The position numbers and the translations under genes are program-made. This document shows positions 1 to 6,868 of a stretch of 19,543 bases of DNA, piece after piece (positions within the stretch are counted from its first letter, which is position 1; every line of letters starts with the position of its first letter). The stretch is from an uncultured Acetobacter sp. (lineage in GTDB: Bacteria > Pseudomonadota > Alphaproteobacteria > Acetobacterales > Acetobacteraceae): the NCBI GenBank assembly GCA_937900755.1, contig CALCDN010000042.1:1-19543 (forward strand). The letters are read 5' to 3'. The notes under the pieces are model-generated. The model was given only the letters and a program-made list of their open reading frames with translations, did no database searches and was not told the DNA's origin.

Positions 1-1222
1 GCTCCCCCCTTCCTGGTCGGGGGAAGCTCCCCTGCCCCCACAGGCGGATGGACCGGATAACGGCAAGGTGGAATGGGCCGTCGCCTTTTTGGAAAGTGGT
101 GCGGCGTCCCTGATCTCCTACTGCAACACCATCCCGACTCCGCAGGGTGGTACGCACGAGACCGGGTTCCGCAACGCCCTGCTCAAGGGCCTGCGCGCAT
201 GGGGTGACCAGCGCTCCATAAAAAAAGCGGCCAGTATTACGGCTGAGGACATTCTGGGCATGATTGCCGCACGCCTGTCCGCCTTTATCCGCGACCCGCA
301 GTCCCCGGGCCAGACAAAGGAAACGCTGACCCCGGCAGAAGCCAGCAAACTGCCCGAAACCGCCTGGCGGGACCGGTTTGACCATTATCTGGCCCAGAAC
401 CCGCCGCAGGCGGACGCCCTGCTCAGCTTTGCCATTGACCGGGCGGAGGAACGCCTGCGCCGCCGCGAACTCAAGGACACACCACGCAAGAGTGCGACCC
501 GCCGCCTGCGCCTGCCGGGCAAACTGACCGACTGCACCAAGGAACATGCTCCCGACACCGAAATTTTTCTGGTGGAGGGGGACTCGGCAGGCGGTTCCGC
601 CAAGCAGGCCCGCAACCGCGAAACACAGGCCGTGCTGCCCCTGCGCGGCAAAATTCTGAACGTGGCCAGCGCCACAACGGAAAAACTGCGCGCCAACCAG
701 GAACTGCGAGACCTGATTGAAGCGCTGGGGTGCGGGTCGGGTGAGCGATTCGAACTGGCCAAGCTACGCTATGGCCGCGTTATTATCATGACGGATGCAG
801 ACGTGGACGGCGCGCATATTGCCTCCCTCCTCATGACGTTCTTCTACCGCGAACTTCCCGACCTTATTCGCAACGGCCACCTGTATCTGGCGCAGCCCCC
901 CCTGTACCGCCTGACACAGGGTGCCCACAGCGTGTACGCCATGGATGATGCGGACCGGGAACGCAAAATGGCGGTCCTGACCAAAAAACGCGGCAAGATT
1001 GATGTCTCCCGCTTCAAGGGGCTGGGGGAAATGCCTCCGGCTGACCTGAAGGAAACCACAATGGACCCGCGCACCCGTACCCTGCTGCGCGTTATTGCCC
1101 CCCCCGAAGACAGGCTGATGACACGCGAGCGGGTGGAAAGCCTGATGGGCCGCAAACCCGAGCTCCGCTTTGCCTTTATTCAGGAACATGCCCGCTCGGT
1201 TGATGAACTGCTGGATATCTGA
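1..1222 (+). CDS. parE: DNA topoisomerase IV subunit B, C-terminal part (5' truncated by window edge)
   Basis: ParE is the ATPase subunit of topoisomerase IV, which with ParC separates linked daughter chromosomes. The reading frame is open from base 2, so the N-terminal GHKL ATPase domain lies off the window. What remains is the end of the transducer domain (PTPQGGTHETG near 134), then the TOPRIM metal-binding site: EGDSAGGSAKQARNRE from about 575, with its glutamate, and the DADVDG acidic triad from about 794. RFKGLGEM follows at about 1010. The C-terminal end is short, as in ParE and unlike GyrB of many proteobacteria, which has a large TOPRIM insert. The KLTDCT and EGDSAGGSAKQARNR blocks also resemble ParE more than GyrB. 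It ends TGA at 1220-1222. A GyrB identity is the only alternative and seems unlikely. Confidence 0.93.
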   Translation, partial: LPPSWSGEAPLPPQADGPDNGKVEWAVAFLESGAASLISYCNTIPTPQGGTHETGFRNALLKGLRAWGDQRSIKKAASITAEDILGMIAARLSAFIRDPQSPGQTKETLTPAEASKLPETAWRDRFDHYLAQNPPQADALLSFAIDRAEERLRRRELKDTPRKSATRRLRLPGKLTDCTKEHAPDTEIFLVEGDSAGGSAKQARNRETQAVLPLRGKILNVASATTEKLRANQELRDLIEALGCGSGERFELAKLRYGRVIIMTDADVDGAHIASLLMTFFYRELPDLIRNGHLYLAQPPLYRLTQGAHSVYAMDDADRERKMAVLTKKRGKIDVSRFKGLGEMPPADLKETTMDPRTRTLLRVIAPPEDRLMTRERVESLMGRKPELRFAFIQEHARSVDELLDI

Positions 1223-1305
1223 CCCCACGGTCCCAGCCGCACCGGCTCCGCCACAGAACGCACCCCGCCACGACGTGAGCGGCGCATGAGCGTGCCCGTT
1301 TTTCG

Positions 1306-2184
1306 GTGCGGCAGAGGCTGGCAGCACTGGTGCAGGTTGTGGGGGGCATGCTCTGCCTGCAATTTGGTTCATCCTACGCCAAAATGCTGTTCCCCACTTT
1401 TGGCGCGGCTGGCATGGTGGGGCTACGCACCTTTTTTGCCGCCCTCATGCTCATGCTGTTCTTCCGCTCCTGGCACAGTCTTTCGCGCAGGATGGTGCTG
1501 CTGGTTCTGCCCTATGGGCTGTCTCTGGCGGCGATGAACTACTTTTTCTACCTTTCGCTCGGTCGCCTGCCATTGGGCACAACCGTGGCGCTGGAATTTA
1601 CCGGCCCACTTGTTCTGTCCTTCATCCACACACGGCGCTGGAGCGACATGGTGTGGACAAGCCTGACCGTGGCGGGGCTTGGGCTGCTGCTCCGCCCCGA
1701 ATCCGCCCTGCGCCCGGACCCGATCGGCATTGTTTTTGCCCTGCTCGCAGCAGTTTGCTGGGCACTGTACATTGTTTTTGCCCGTAACATCGCGGGTAAG
1801 CTGCCATCGGGCCAGGCGTGCTCTCTTGGCATGCTGTGCGGTGGCGCTGCTGTTTTTGCACCCTGCACCATTCCTGCGCTTTGGACGGGCCTGCACGCTC
1901 CCCTGCTGCTGGGGTTGAGCGTTGTTGTGGCGCTATGCTCGTCCGCCCTGCCCTACACGCTGGAAATGCAGGCCATGCAAAAGCTCTCGGCCCGCGAGTT
2001 TGGGGTGCTGTGCAGCATGGAACCTGTATCCGCGGCACTGGCTGGCGCCATATTGCTGCACGAGGTTCCGTCCCTGCCACGTCTGTGCGGTATTTTATGT
2101 ATTGTGCTGGCGTCTGTAGGGACCGTGCTCATGCCCCAACGCGGCAAAAGCACGGCGCCAGATGGACCGGCCCTTCCAGAATAG
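1306..2184 (+). CDS. rhtA: EamA-family exporter, RhtA-like (threonine/homoserine efflux type)
   Basis: This is an inner-membrane drug/metabolite transporter of about 292 residues with roughly ten hydrophobic helices in two EamA repeats. It closely resembles E. coli RhtA: YGLSLAAMNYFFYLSLGRLPLGTTVALEFTGPL lies in the first half and SALPYTLEMQAM followed by EFGVLCSMEPVSAALAG in the second. RhtA exports threonine, homoserine and related amino acids; the substrate here is inferred from the family only. The start is uncertain. The in-frame start is GTG at 1306 with no clear ribosome binding site. An ATG at 1286 in another frame would read into this frame if the T5 run at 1299-1303 had one more T, giving a normal-looking N-terminus. 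It follows parE after 83 bp and converges with nuoM. Confidence 0.85.
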   Translation: MRQRLAALVQVVGGMLCLQFGSSYAKMLFPTFGAAGMVGLRTFFAALMLMLFFRSWHSLSRRMVLLVLPYGLSLAAMNYFFYLSLGRLPLGTTVALEFTGPLVLSFIHTRRWSDMVWTSLTVAGLGLLLRPESALRPDPIGIVFALLAAVCWALYIVFARNIAGKLPSGQACSLGMLCGGAAVFAPCTIPALWTGLHAPLLLGLSVVVALCSSALPYTLEMQAMQKLSAREFGVLCSMEPVSAALAGAILLHEVPSLPRLCGILCIVLASVGTVLMPQRGKSTAPDGPALPE

Positions 2185-2191
2185 CCGGTCC
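2164..2191. terminator. hairpin between convergent rhtA-like gene and nuoM
   Basis: GGACCGGC (2164-2171) and GCCGGTCC (2184-2191) form a perfect 8-bp inverted repeat around the rhtA-like stop codon, with a 12-nt loop. It sits at the convergent junction, 10 bp before the nuoM stop, where a bidirectional terminator would be expected. Neither strand has a U-tract after the stem, so intrinsic termination is uncertain. Confidence 0.4.
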
Positions 2192-2201
2192 CTTGGCCAA
2201 C

Positions 2202-3722
2202 TTACCTGCTGGCCAGGTGCAGAACATGGTCCTGTACGGAAGACGCGGCCACATTGACCACGCTGCCATGAACAGCCTGCATGATCATGGGATCAAAAAT
2301 CCGGGTGAACGTACCGGGGTGGACCCCCATCCAGAGCGTGACCACCGCCAGCGGCGCGAGCACGGCAATTTCTCCCACCGTCAGGTCACGCAACAGGCCG
2401 ACCGTGCCGCGCACACTGCCAAACAGCACCCGGCGGTAAAGCGAGAGCATGTACACCGCACCCATGATCATGGTGCCACCGGCCAGCAGCGCCACCCAGA
2501 TGGACACATGGACAGCCCCCATAAGCACCAGCAGTTCGCCCACAAAAGCGCCCGTGCCGGGCAGGCCGACATTGGCCATGGTGAACAGCATGGCCAGCAG
2601 CGCCAGCACCGGCATCTGCCGGGCGACACCGCCAAGGGCGTCGATATCACGCGTTTCCGCCCGCCAGGCCACAGCCGCCACGCAGAAGAACAGGGCGGCA
2701 ATCACCACACCATGGGAGAGCATCTGAAAAATGGCGCCGTCAATCCCTTCCGCCGTCAGCGTAAACAGGCCAACCGCGATCATGCCCATATGGGAAAAAG
2801 AGGAATAGGCGATAAGCCGCTTCATGTCCGTCTGGGCGAACGCCACAAAGGCCGCGTACAGAATGGCCACAACCCCAAGCGCGAGCACATAGGGGGCAAA
2901 CTGGCGCACCGCATCAGGGAACATCAGCACGCCAAAGCGTAGAAGCCCATATGCCCCGGTCTTGGACAGCACGCCCGAAAGCATGGCTGAGGCCGGTGTG
3001 GGGGCTTCCGTATAGGCATCGGGCAACCATGCGTGGAGCGGAAAAAGCGGGAGCTTGACACCAAAGGCCAGCAAAAAGGCCAGGAGCAGCCAACCCTGCA
3101 ACGAATGGGAAAAACCGGCATGCATAAGAGCCGGAATATCGGTTGTGCCCGCATGCAGCCACATGGTGATCAGCCCGACCAGCATGAACAGCGAACCACC
3201 GAAAGTGAACAGGAAGAACTGAAGCGATGCCCAGACCCGCTTGACGCCACCCCATATGCCAATCATCAGGCAGCCCGGAATAAGCGTTGCTTCGTAAAAG
3301 ACATAGAACAGAACCAGGTCCTGTGCGGAAAACAGGCCAAACAGGGCCGTTTCCAGCAACAACATGGTGGCTACGAAGTCGCGCCCCTGCGTTTGCACAC
3401 TGCGCCAGCCAGCCCCCAACGCCAGTGGCGTCAGAAAGGCCGTGAGCATAATGAAGACAAGGCTGATCCCATCCACTCCGGTATGGTACGAAATACCATA
3501 ATCGCTCAGCCAGTTCAGCCGGGTTTCAAATTGCAGGCCGGGCTGGTCGGGGTCAAACCCGACCCACATCAACACGCTCAGCCCAAAGGTGACAAGCGTA
3601 GTCCACAGCCCTAGCCAGCGGGCCGTGCGATCCCGCTCCGGTCCCTGACCGGGGCAAAGGAAGGCCGCAACCGCGCCTGCGAGAGGAAGATAGGTTACCA
3701 GCGAAAGCAGGATTGGCTGCAC
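2202..3722 (-). CDS. nuoM: NADH-quinone oxidoreductase subunit M (complex I antiporter-like membrane subunit)
   Basis: NuoM is one of the three antiporter-like proton-pumping subunits of respiratory complex I in the inner membrane. The product is 506 residues, a normal length, with about 14 hydrophobic helices. Key residues of the family are all present: Glu144 (FYEATLIPG), Lys223 (GVKLPLFPLHAWLPDA), Lys254 (SKTGAYG), His337 and Glu396 (GELLVL), so nothing suggests decay. The start is GTG at 3722; an in-frame TAA lies at 3756-3758 with no other usual start between. The odd point is context: NuoM is normally flanked by nuoL and nuoN, but here mutL lies upstream and a convergent exporter downstream. 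It is NuoM rather than an Mrp antiporter subunit, judged from the conserved blocks and the lack of other mrp genes. Confidence 0.93.
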   Translation of the reverse strand: MQPILLSLVTYLPLAGAVAAFLCPGQGPERDRTARWLGLWTTLVTFGLSVLMWVGFDPDQPGLQFETRLNWLSDYGISYHTGVDGISLVFIMLTAFLTPLALGAGWRSVQTQGRDFVATMLLLETALFGLFSAQDLVLFYVFYEATLIPGCLMIGIWGGVKRVWASLQFFLFTFGGSLFMLVGLITMWLHAGTTDIPALMHAGFSHSLQGWLLLAFLLAFGVKLPLFPLHAWLPDAYTEAPTPASAMLSGVLSKTGAYGLLRFGVLMFPDAVRQFAPYVLALGVVAILYAAFVAFAQTDMKRLIAYSSFSHMGMIAVGLFTLTAEGIDGAIFQMLSHGVVIAALFFCVAAVAWRAETRDIDALGGVARQMPVLALLAMLFTMANVGLPGTGAFVGELLVLMGAVHVSIWVALLAGGTMIMGAVYMLSLYRRVLFGSVRGTVGLLRDLTVGEIAVLAPLAVVTLWMGVHPGTFTRIFDPMIMQAVHGSVVNVAASSVQDHVLHLASR

Positions 3723-3838
3723 GGCTTCACACCATCCGGGTTTAATGACACTTTTTTAAGACTGCGCCTTTTTGCCGCATGAGGCCAGCTTATGGCTGTT
3801 CACGTTCCGCCGATCACACCTTTTGCGGCATGCAACGC

Positions 3839-5782
3839 CTAACGGCGGCCAAACAATTTTTCGAGATCATTGCGGCTGAGCTTGAGCCATGTTGGCCGCC
3901 CGTGTGAGCACGTACCCGCGCGGGGCGTGGCCTCCATCTGGCGTAGCAGGGCGTTCATTTCCTCCGGCGCAAGCCGCCTGCCCGCGCGAATACTGCCGTG
4001 GCAGGCCATGCGCGCGATAACCGCATCCAGCCTGCCATCAAGGGATGCCATTTCGTCAGGTGTGCCATTGTCATCTGCTTCCAGCTCATCGGCCAGATCC
4101 CGCAGGAGGCTTGTGGCGTCACTTCGGCCAAGCATGGCTGGCAGGGCGCGAACCAGAATGGACCCCCCACCGAATTCCTCTATTTCCACCCCGAGTCTTT
4201 CCAGCATGGCCTGGCGGGCCAGCAGCAGGTCCTGCTGCACACGGGGCAACGCCACCACATCGGGCACCAGCAGGCGCTGGGCCTGTACGCGCCCGCTCAG
4301 ATACTGCTCCCGCAGCCGCTCATGTGTCAGCCGTTCGTGGGCGGCGTGCTGGTCCACCAGAACCAGGGACCCATCCGCCGCCACAGCCAGGATATACGTA
4401 TCCAGCACCTGCGCCACCGCAGCACCCAGCGGATGGTCCAACCGCACCCCGCCAGCGTCCCCCGCCAGTGGGAAAGGGCCGCCCGCACCGGCTGGCCGAG
4501 CATCCTGCGGCACATTGGCTCCACCGGGCATAAAAGACGTGGAAGGCGGAACGGGCAGTGTCCGCGCGGAAGGGGCATCGCCAAACATCAGGCGGGGTTC
4601 AGCCATGCCAGAAATCTGCGGACCAGTCGGGTAGGCCGGGGCTGGCTGCGGAGCCACCTGCCCCTGCTCGGGCGGATACCAGATACGGGTCGCACGCGGG
4701 GCGGAGGACAGAACCGGGCGCACACCCGCAACACCGGCTCCGTGTTCCAGTGCCCGCTGGAGTGTGCCAATAACCAGCGAACGCACGGCGGCCTCGTCCG
4801 CAAAGCGCAACTCGGTTTTGGCGGGATGGACGTTTACATCCACCTGTTCGGGCGGCACCGTGAGCATGAGGGCGACCACAGGATGGCGGCCCGGCTCTAT
4901 AACCCGGCGGTAGGCCACACGCACGGCGGTTTTAAGCACCGGGTCCACCACCGGGCGGCCATTGACCAGCATGAACTGCCCATTGGCCGTGGACCGATGG
5001 ACCGATGGCGGGCAGATAAAGCCGCTCAGCGTCATGCCGTCCCGCGCGCCATCTATGTTCAAAAATCCATCGGCCTCGCTTGCGTCCAGCAAGGCGGCGG
5101 CGCGGGCGGCCATATCCTGCGCAGGCAGGTCCAGCACCTCGCGCCCGTCAAGCACGAAGCGAAAGGCGGTGTGGGGCACGGCCAGCGCCAGACGGCGCAC
5201 CACACTTTCCACGTGGCGGCCTTCCACACGGGCACTTTTTAAAAACTTGCGGCGAGCAGGCGTGGCAAAAAACAGGTCTTCGACCACAACACTGGTGCCA
5301 TATGTCCCGGCAACCGGCTCGGGCGGGTAGGTCTTGCCCCCTTCAACCCGGATACGCCATGCGCCACTTTCCCCCTTTGGGCGGGAGGTTATGCTCAACC
5401 GTGCCGCAGCCCCGATGGAAGGCAGCGCCTCCCCCCGAAAACCGAGGGTGTTGATGTGGACCAGCGTCTCGTCCCCCAGTTTGGAGGTGCAGTGCCGCTC
5501 AACCGCCAGCGCCAGGTCATCGGGGGACATGCCAACGCCATCATCGGTCACGATCATGCGCTCCACCCCGCCCCCATCGAGCGAGATGTCCAACCGGCGG
5601 GCCCCGGCGTCTATGGCGTTTTCTATCAGTTCCTTTACGGCGGCGGCGGGGCGCTCAATCACCTCGCCCGCGGCAATGCGGTTGACAATGACTTCGGGCA
5701 AGCGCCGCACATGCGGGTGGAATGGCACATCACCCGGCATGGCTGGACCCGGCATGGCTGGCCGATCAGGCTGGTCTGACAT
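3839..5782 (-). CDS. mutL: DNA mismatch repair protein MutL (endonuclease-type)
   Basis: MutL couples MutS mismatch recognition to strand incision. The 647-residue protein has an N-terminal GHKL ATPase: VKELIENAIDAG (Glu51, Asn55), DDGVGM (80-85), TLGFRGEAL (112-120) and NVHPAKTELRF with Lys322. A Pro/Gly/Ala-rich linker covers about 355-450. The C-terminal dimerisation domain carries DQHAAHERLTHE (477-488), matching the DQHA(X)2E(X)4E endonuclease motif, plus ACHGSIRAG (593-601) and CSHGRPTW (625-632), the family's zinc-site blocks. It is therefore likely a nicking MutL of the kind found where MutH is absent. The start is ATG at 5782; codons 10 and 15 are also Met because of a 15-bp tandem duplication. 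It lies 15 bp after the lipoprotein gene and is probably co-transcribed. Confidence 0.97.
   Translation of the reverse strand: MSDQPDRPAMPGPAMPGDVPFHPHVRRLPEVIVNRIAAGEVIERPAAAVKELIENAIDAGARRLDISLDGGGVERMIVTDDGVGMSPDDLALAVERHCTSKLGDETLVHINTLGFRGEALPSIGAAARLSITSRPKGESGAWRIRVEGGKTYPPEPVAGTYGTSVVVEDLFFATPARRKFLKSARVEGRHVESVVRRLALAVPHTAFRFVLDGREVLDLPAQDMAARAAALLDASEADGFLNIDGARDGMTLSGFICPPSVHRSTANGQFMLVNGRPVVDPVLKTAVRVAYRRVIEPGRHPVVALMLTVPPEQVDVNVHPAKTELRFADEAAVRSLVIGTLQRALEHGAGVAGVRPVLSSAPRATRIWYPPEQGQVAPQPAPAYPTGPQISGMAEPRLMFGDAPSARTLPVPPSTSFMPGGANVPQDARPAGAGGPFPLAGDAGGVRLDHPLGAAVAQVLDTYILAVAADGSLVLVDQHAAHERLTHERLREQYLSGRVQAQRLLVPDVVALPRVQQDLLLARQAMLERLGVEIEEFGGGSILVRALPAMLGRSDATSLLRDLADELEADDNGTPDEMASLDGRLDAVIARMACHGSIRAGRRLAPEEMNALLRQMEATPRAGTCSHGRPTWLKLSRNDLEKLFGRR
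5733..5762. repeat. two tandem copies of a 15-bp unit near the mutL start
   Basis: Positions 5733-5747 and 5748-5762 are direct copies of a 15-bp unit differing only at the last base. They encode the repeated PAMPG in MutL residues 8-17, ahead of the conserved ATPase fold. A change of copy number would stay in frame. Confidence 0.75.
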
Positions 5783-5797
5783 GGTCAGACCCCTGCC

Positions 5798-6337
5798 TTA
5801 CTTCTTTTTGGGGTGTTGGGTCGGGGTAACGCCCTTGGTGGGCGATGCGCCAAGGGCCGCGTTGGTCTTGAGACGGCGGTTTTCCTCATCCGCATTCACA
5901 ACACCTCCGGCCTTGCCCCCTTTCCAGAACATCAACTGCTCCACAAAGCCCGAACCGGCGGCGCCGAGTTCACCCTGGTCGGGTTCATCGGCGGCGGCGG
6001 TGGCCTCATTGACCAGAATGGTCTGGCCTTCACTTGTGTCCCCGTTCATGCCGCGCAGGGCCACATCGGGGGAGAGGGTTTCGAGTGCTTGCAGGCGTTC
6101 GCTCTCGTCCTGCCTGCGTTCATCCCCCTTGCTGGGTTTAACCAGTTCTTCCGAAGGGGGCATGGACAACGGTGCGCGGGTTGTCACCGTATATTCATCT
6201 GGCATGCTCCGTTCCAGGCCGAAGGCCTCGGCGGCCTCGTGCCCGGAGCAGCCGCTCAGCATCATGCAGCCGCCTACCAGCAGCACCGGAGAAATCAGGG
6301 TCGAAACACGGCGCACTATCATCTGCCTTCCACTCAT
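5798..6337 (-). CDS. small outer-membrane lipoprotein, DUF3035-like
   Basis: This is a lipoprotein of about 179 residues. After a basic start (MIVRR) comes a hydrophobic segment ending in the lipobox LSGC, with serine at +2, which favours the outer membrane. The mature part has PDEYTVTTRAPLSMPP, resembling the DUF3035 signature of alphaproteobacterial lipoproteins, and is otherwise charged, low in hydrophobicity and ends in a lysine run. Its function is unknown; a role at the outer membrane is inference. The frame is open up to 6394, which would overlap lspA. I prefer ATG 6337, or possibly ATG 6322, which has GGAAGG just ahead, because either leaves a normal signal peptide. It lies 37 bp after lspA, the peptidase that would process it, and 15 bp before mutL. 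Confidence 0.75.
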   Translation of the reverse strand: MSGRQMIVRRVSTLISPVLLVGGCMMLSGCSGHEAAEAFGLERSMPDEYTVTTRAPLSMPPSEELVKPSKGDERRQDESERLQALETLSPDVALRGMNGDTSEGQTILVNEATAAADEPDQGELGAAGSGFVEQLMFWKGGKAGGVVNADEENRRLKTNAALGASPTKGVTPTQHPKKK

Positions 6338-6374
6338 CCTGAAAACCGCGCGCTCTGGCGCGGGCTGCCTATGC

Positions 6375-6857
6375 CTAAGATGTCTGCTGTCCATCAGACA
6401 GAAAGTTCTGCAACAGCAAAACGCACACCGCGCACACTATAGCGGAGTCCGCGACATTGAACACATACCAAGACCATCCGAATGCATGTGCGTGCAAAAA
6501 ATCCACCACAGCCCCGTAGCGCACACGGTCAATAACATTGCCTATGGCGCCCCCGGTCACCGCACCCACGCAGGCCGCCGTCAACTTGCTGGGGGTTCTG
6601 GCCATCCACACAAGCAAACAACAAGCTACTACCATTGCGACCGCGGAAAACACAATCCGCCCAGCGCCACCAAGTCCGCCAAACATGCCAAATGTCACAG
6701 CATGGTTCCAGACCATGGTGAAGTTGAGGAACGGCAGCACAGCCACGGAACCGCGCGCGGGCAGGTCCAGCCCGTACAAAATCCAGAACTTGCTCAACTG
6801 ATCCGACGAGAGAACCAGCATCAGCACCAGCAGGCCAACACCTGCGGGCCTGAGCAT
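6375..6857 (-). CDS. lspA: lipoprotein signal peptidase (signal peptidase II)
   Basis: LspA is an inner-membrane aspartyl protease that removes signal peptides from lipid-modified prolipoproteins. The 160-residue protein has four hydrophobic segments and the family blocks in order: SSDQLSKF (18-24), NFTMVWNHAVTFGMF (45-59), GGAIGNVIDRVRYGAVVDF (102-120) and FNVADSAI (133-140). The catalytic aspartates should be Asp119 and Asp137, by comparison with Pseudomonas LspA. The frame is open far upstream into ileS, but ATG 6857 gives the usual length, lies 11 bp after the ileS stop and is preceded by GAAGG at good spacing. The ileS-lspA order is widely conserved, so co-transcription is very likely. 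Confidence 0.95.
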   Translation of the reverse strand: MLRPAGVGLLVLMLVLSSDQLSKFWILYGLDLPARGSVAVLPFLNFTMVWNHAVTFGMFGGLGGAGRIVFSAVAMVVACCLLVWMARTPSKLTAACVGAVTGGAIGNVIDRVRYGAVVDFLHAHAFGWSWYVFNVADSAIVCAVCVLLLQNFLSDGQQTS

Positions 6858-6868
6858 GAACGGCCTTC

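Noticed and set aside
1818..2942. 374-codon plus-strand open frame spanning the end of the exporter gene and the 3' half of nuoM
   Set aside because: It crosses two convergent real genes and is rich in His/Gln/Arg with no domain; a shadow frame.
3773..3830. Inverted repeat TGCCGCA / TGCGGCA in the mutL-nuoM gap
   Set aside because: Only 7 bp with a loop of about 44 nt and no U-tract after it; too weak to call a terminator.
3998..5242. Long plus-strand frame opposite mutL (and similar ones opposite ileS and ribF)
   Set aside because: Antisense to conserved enzymes; composition and lack of ribosome binding sites mark them as shadows.
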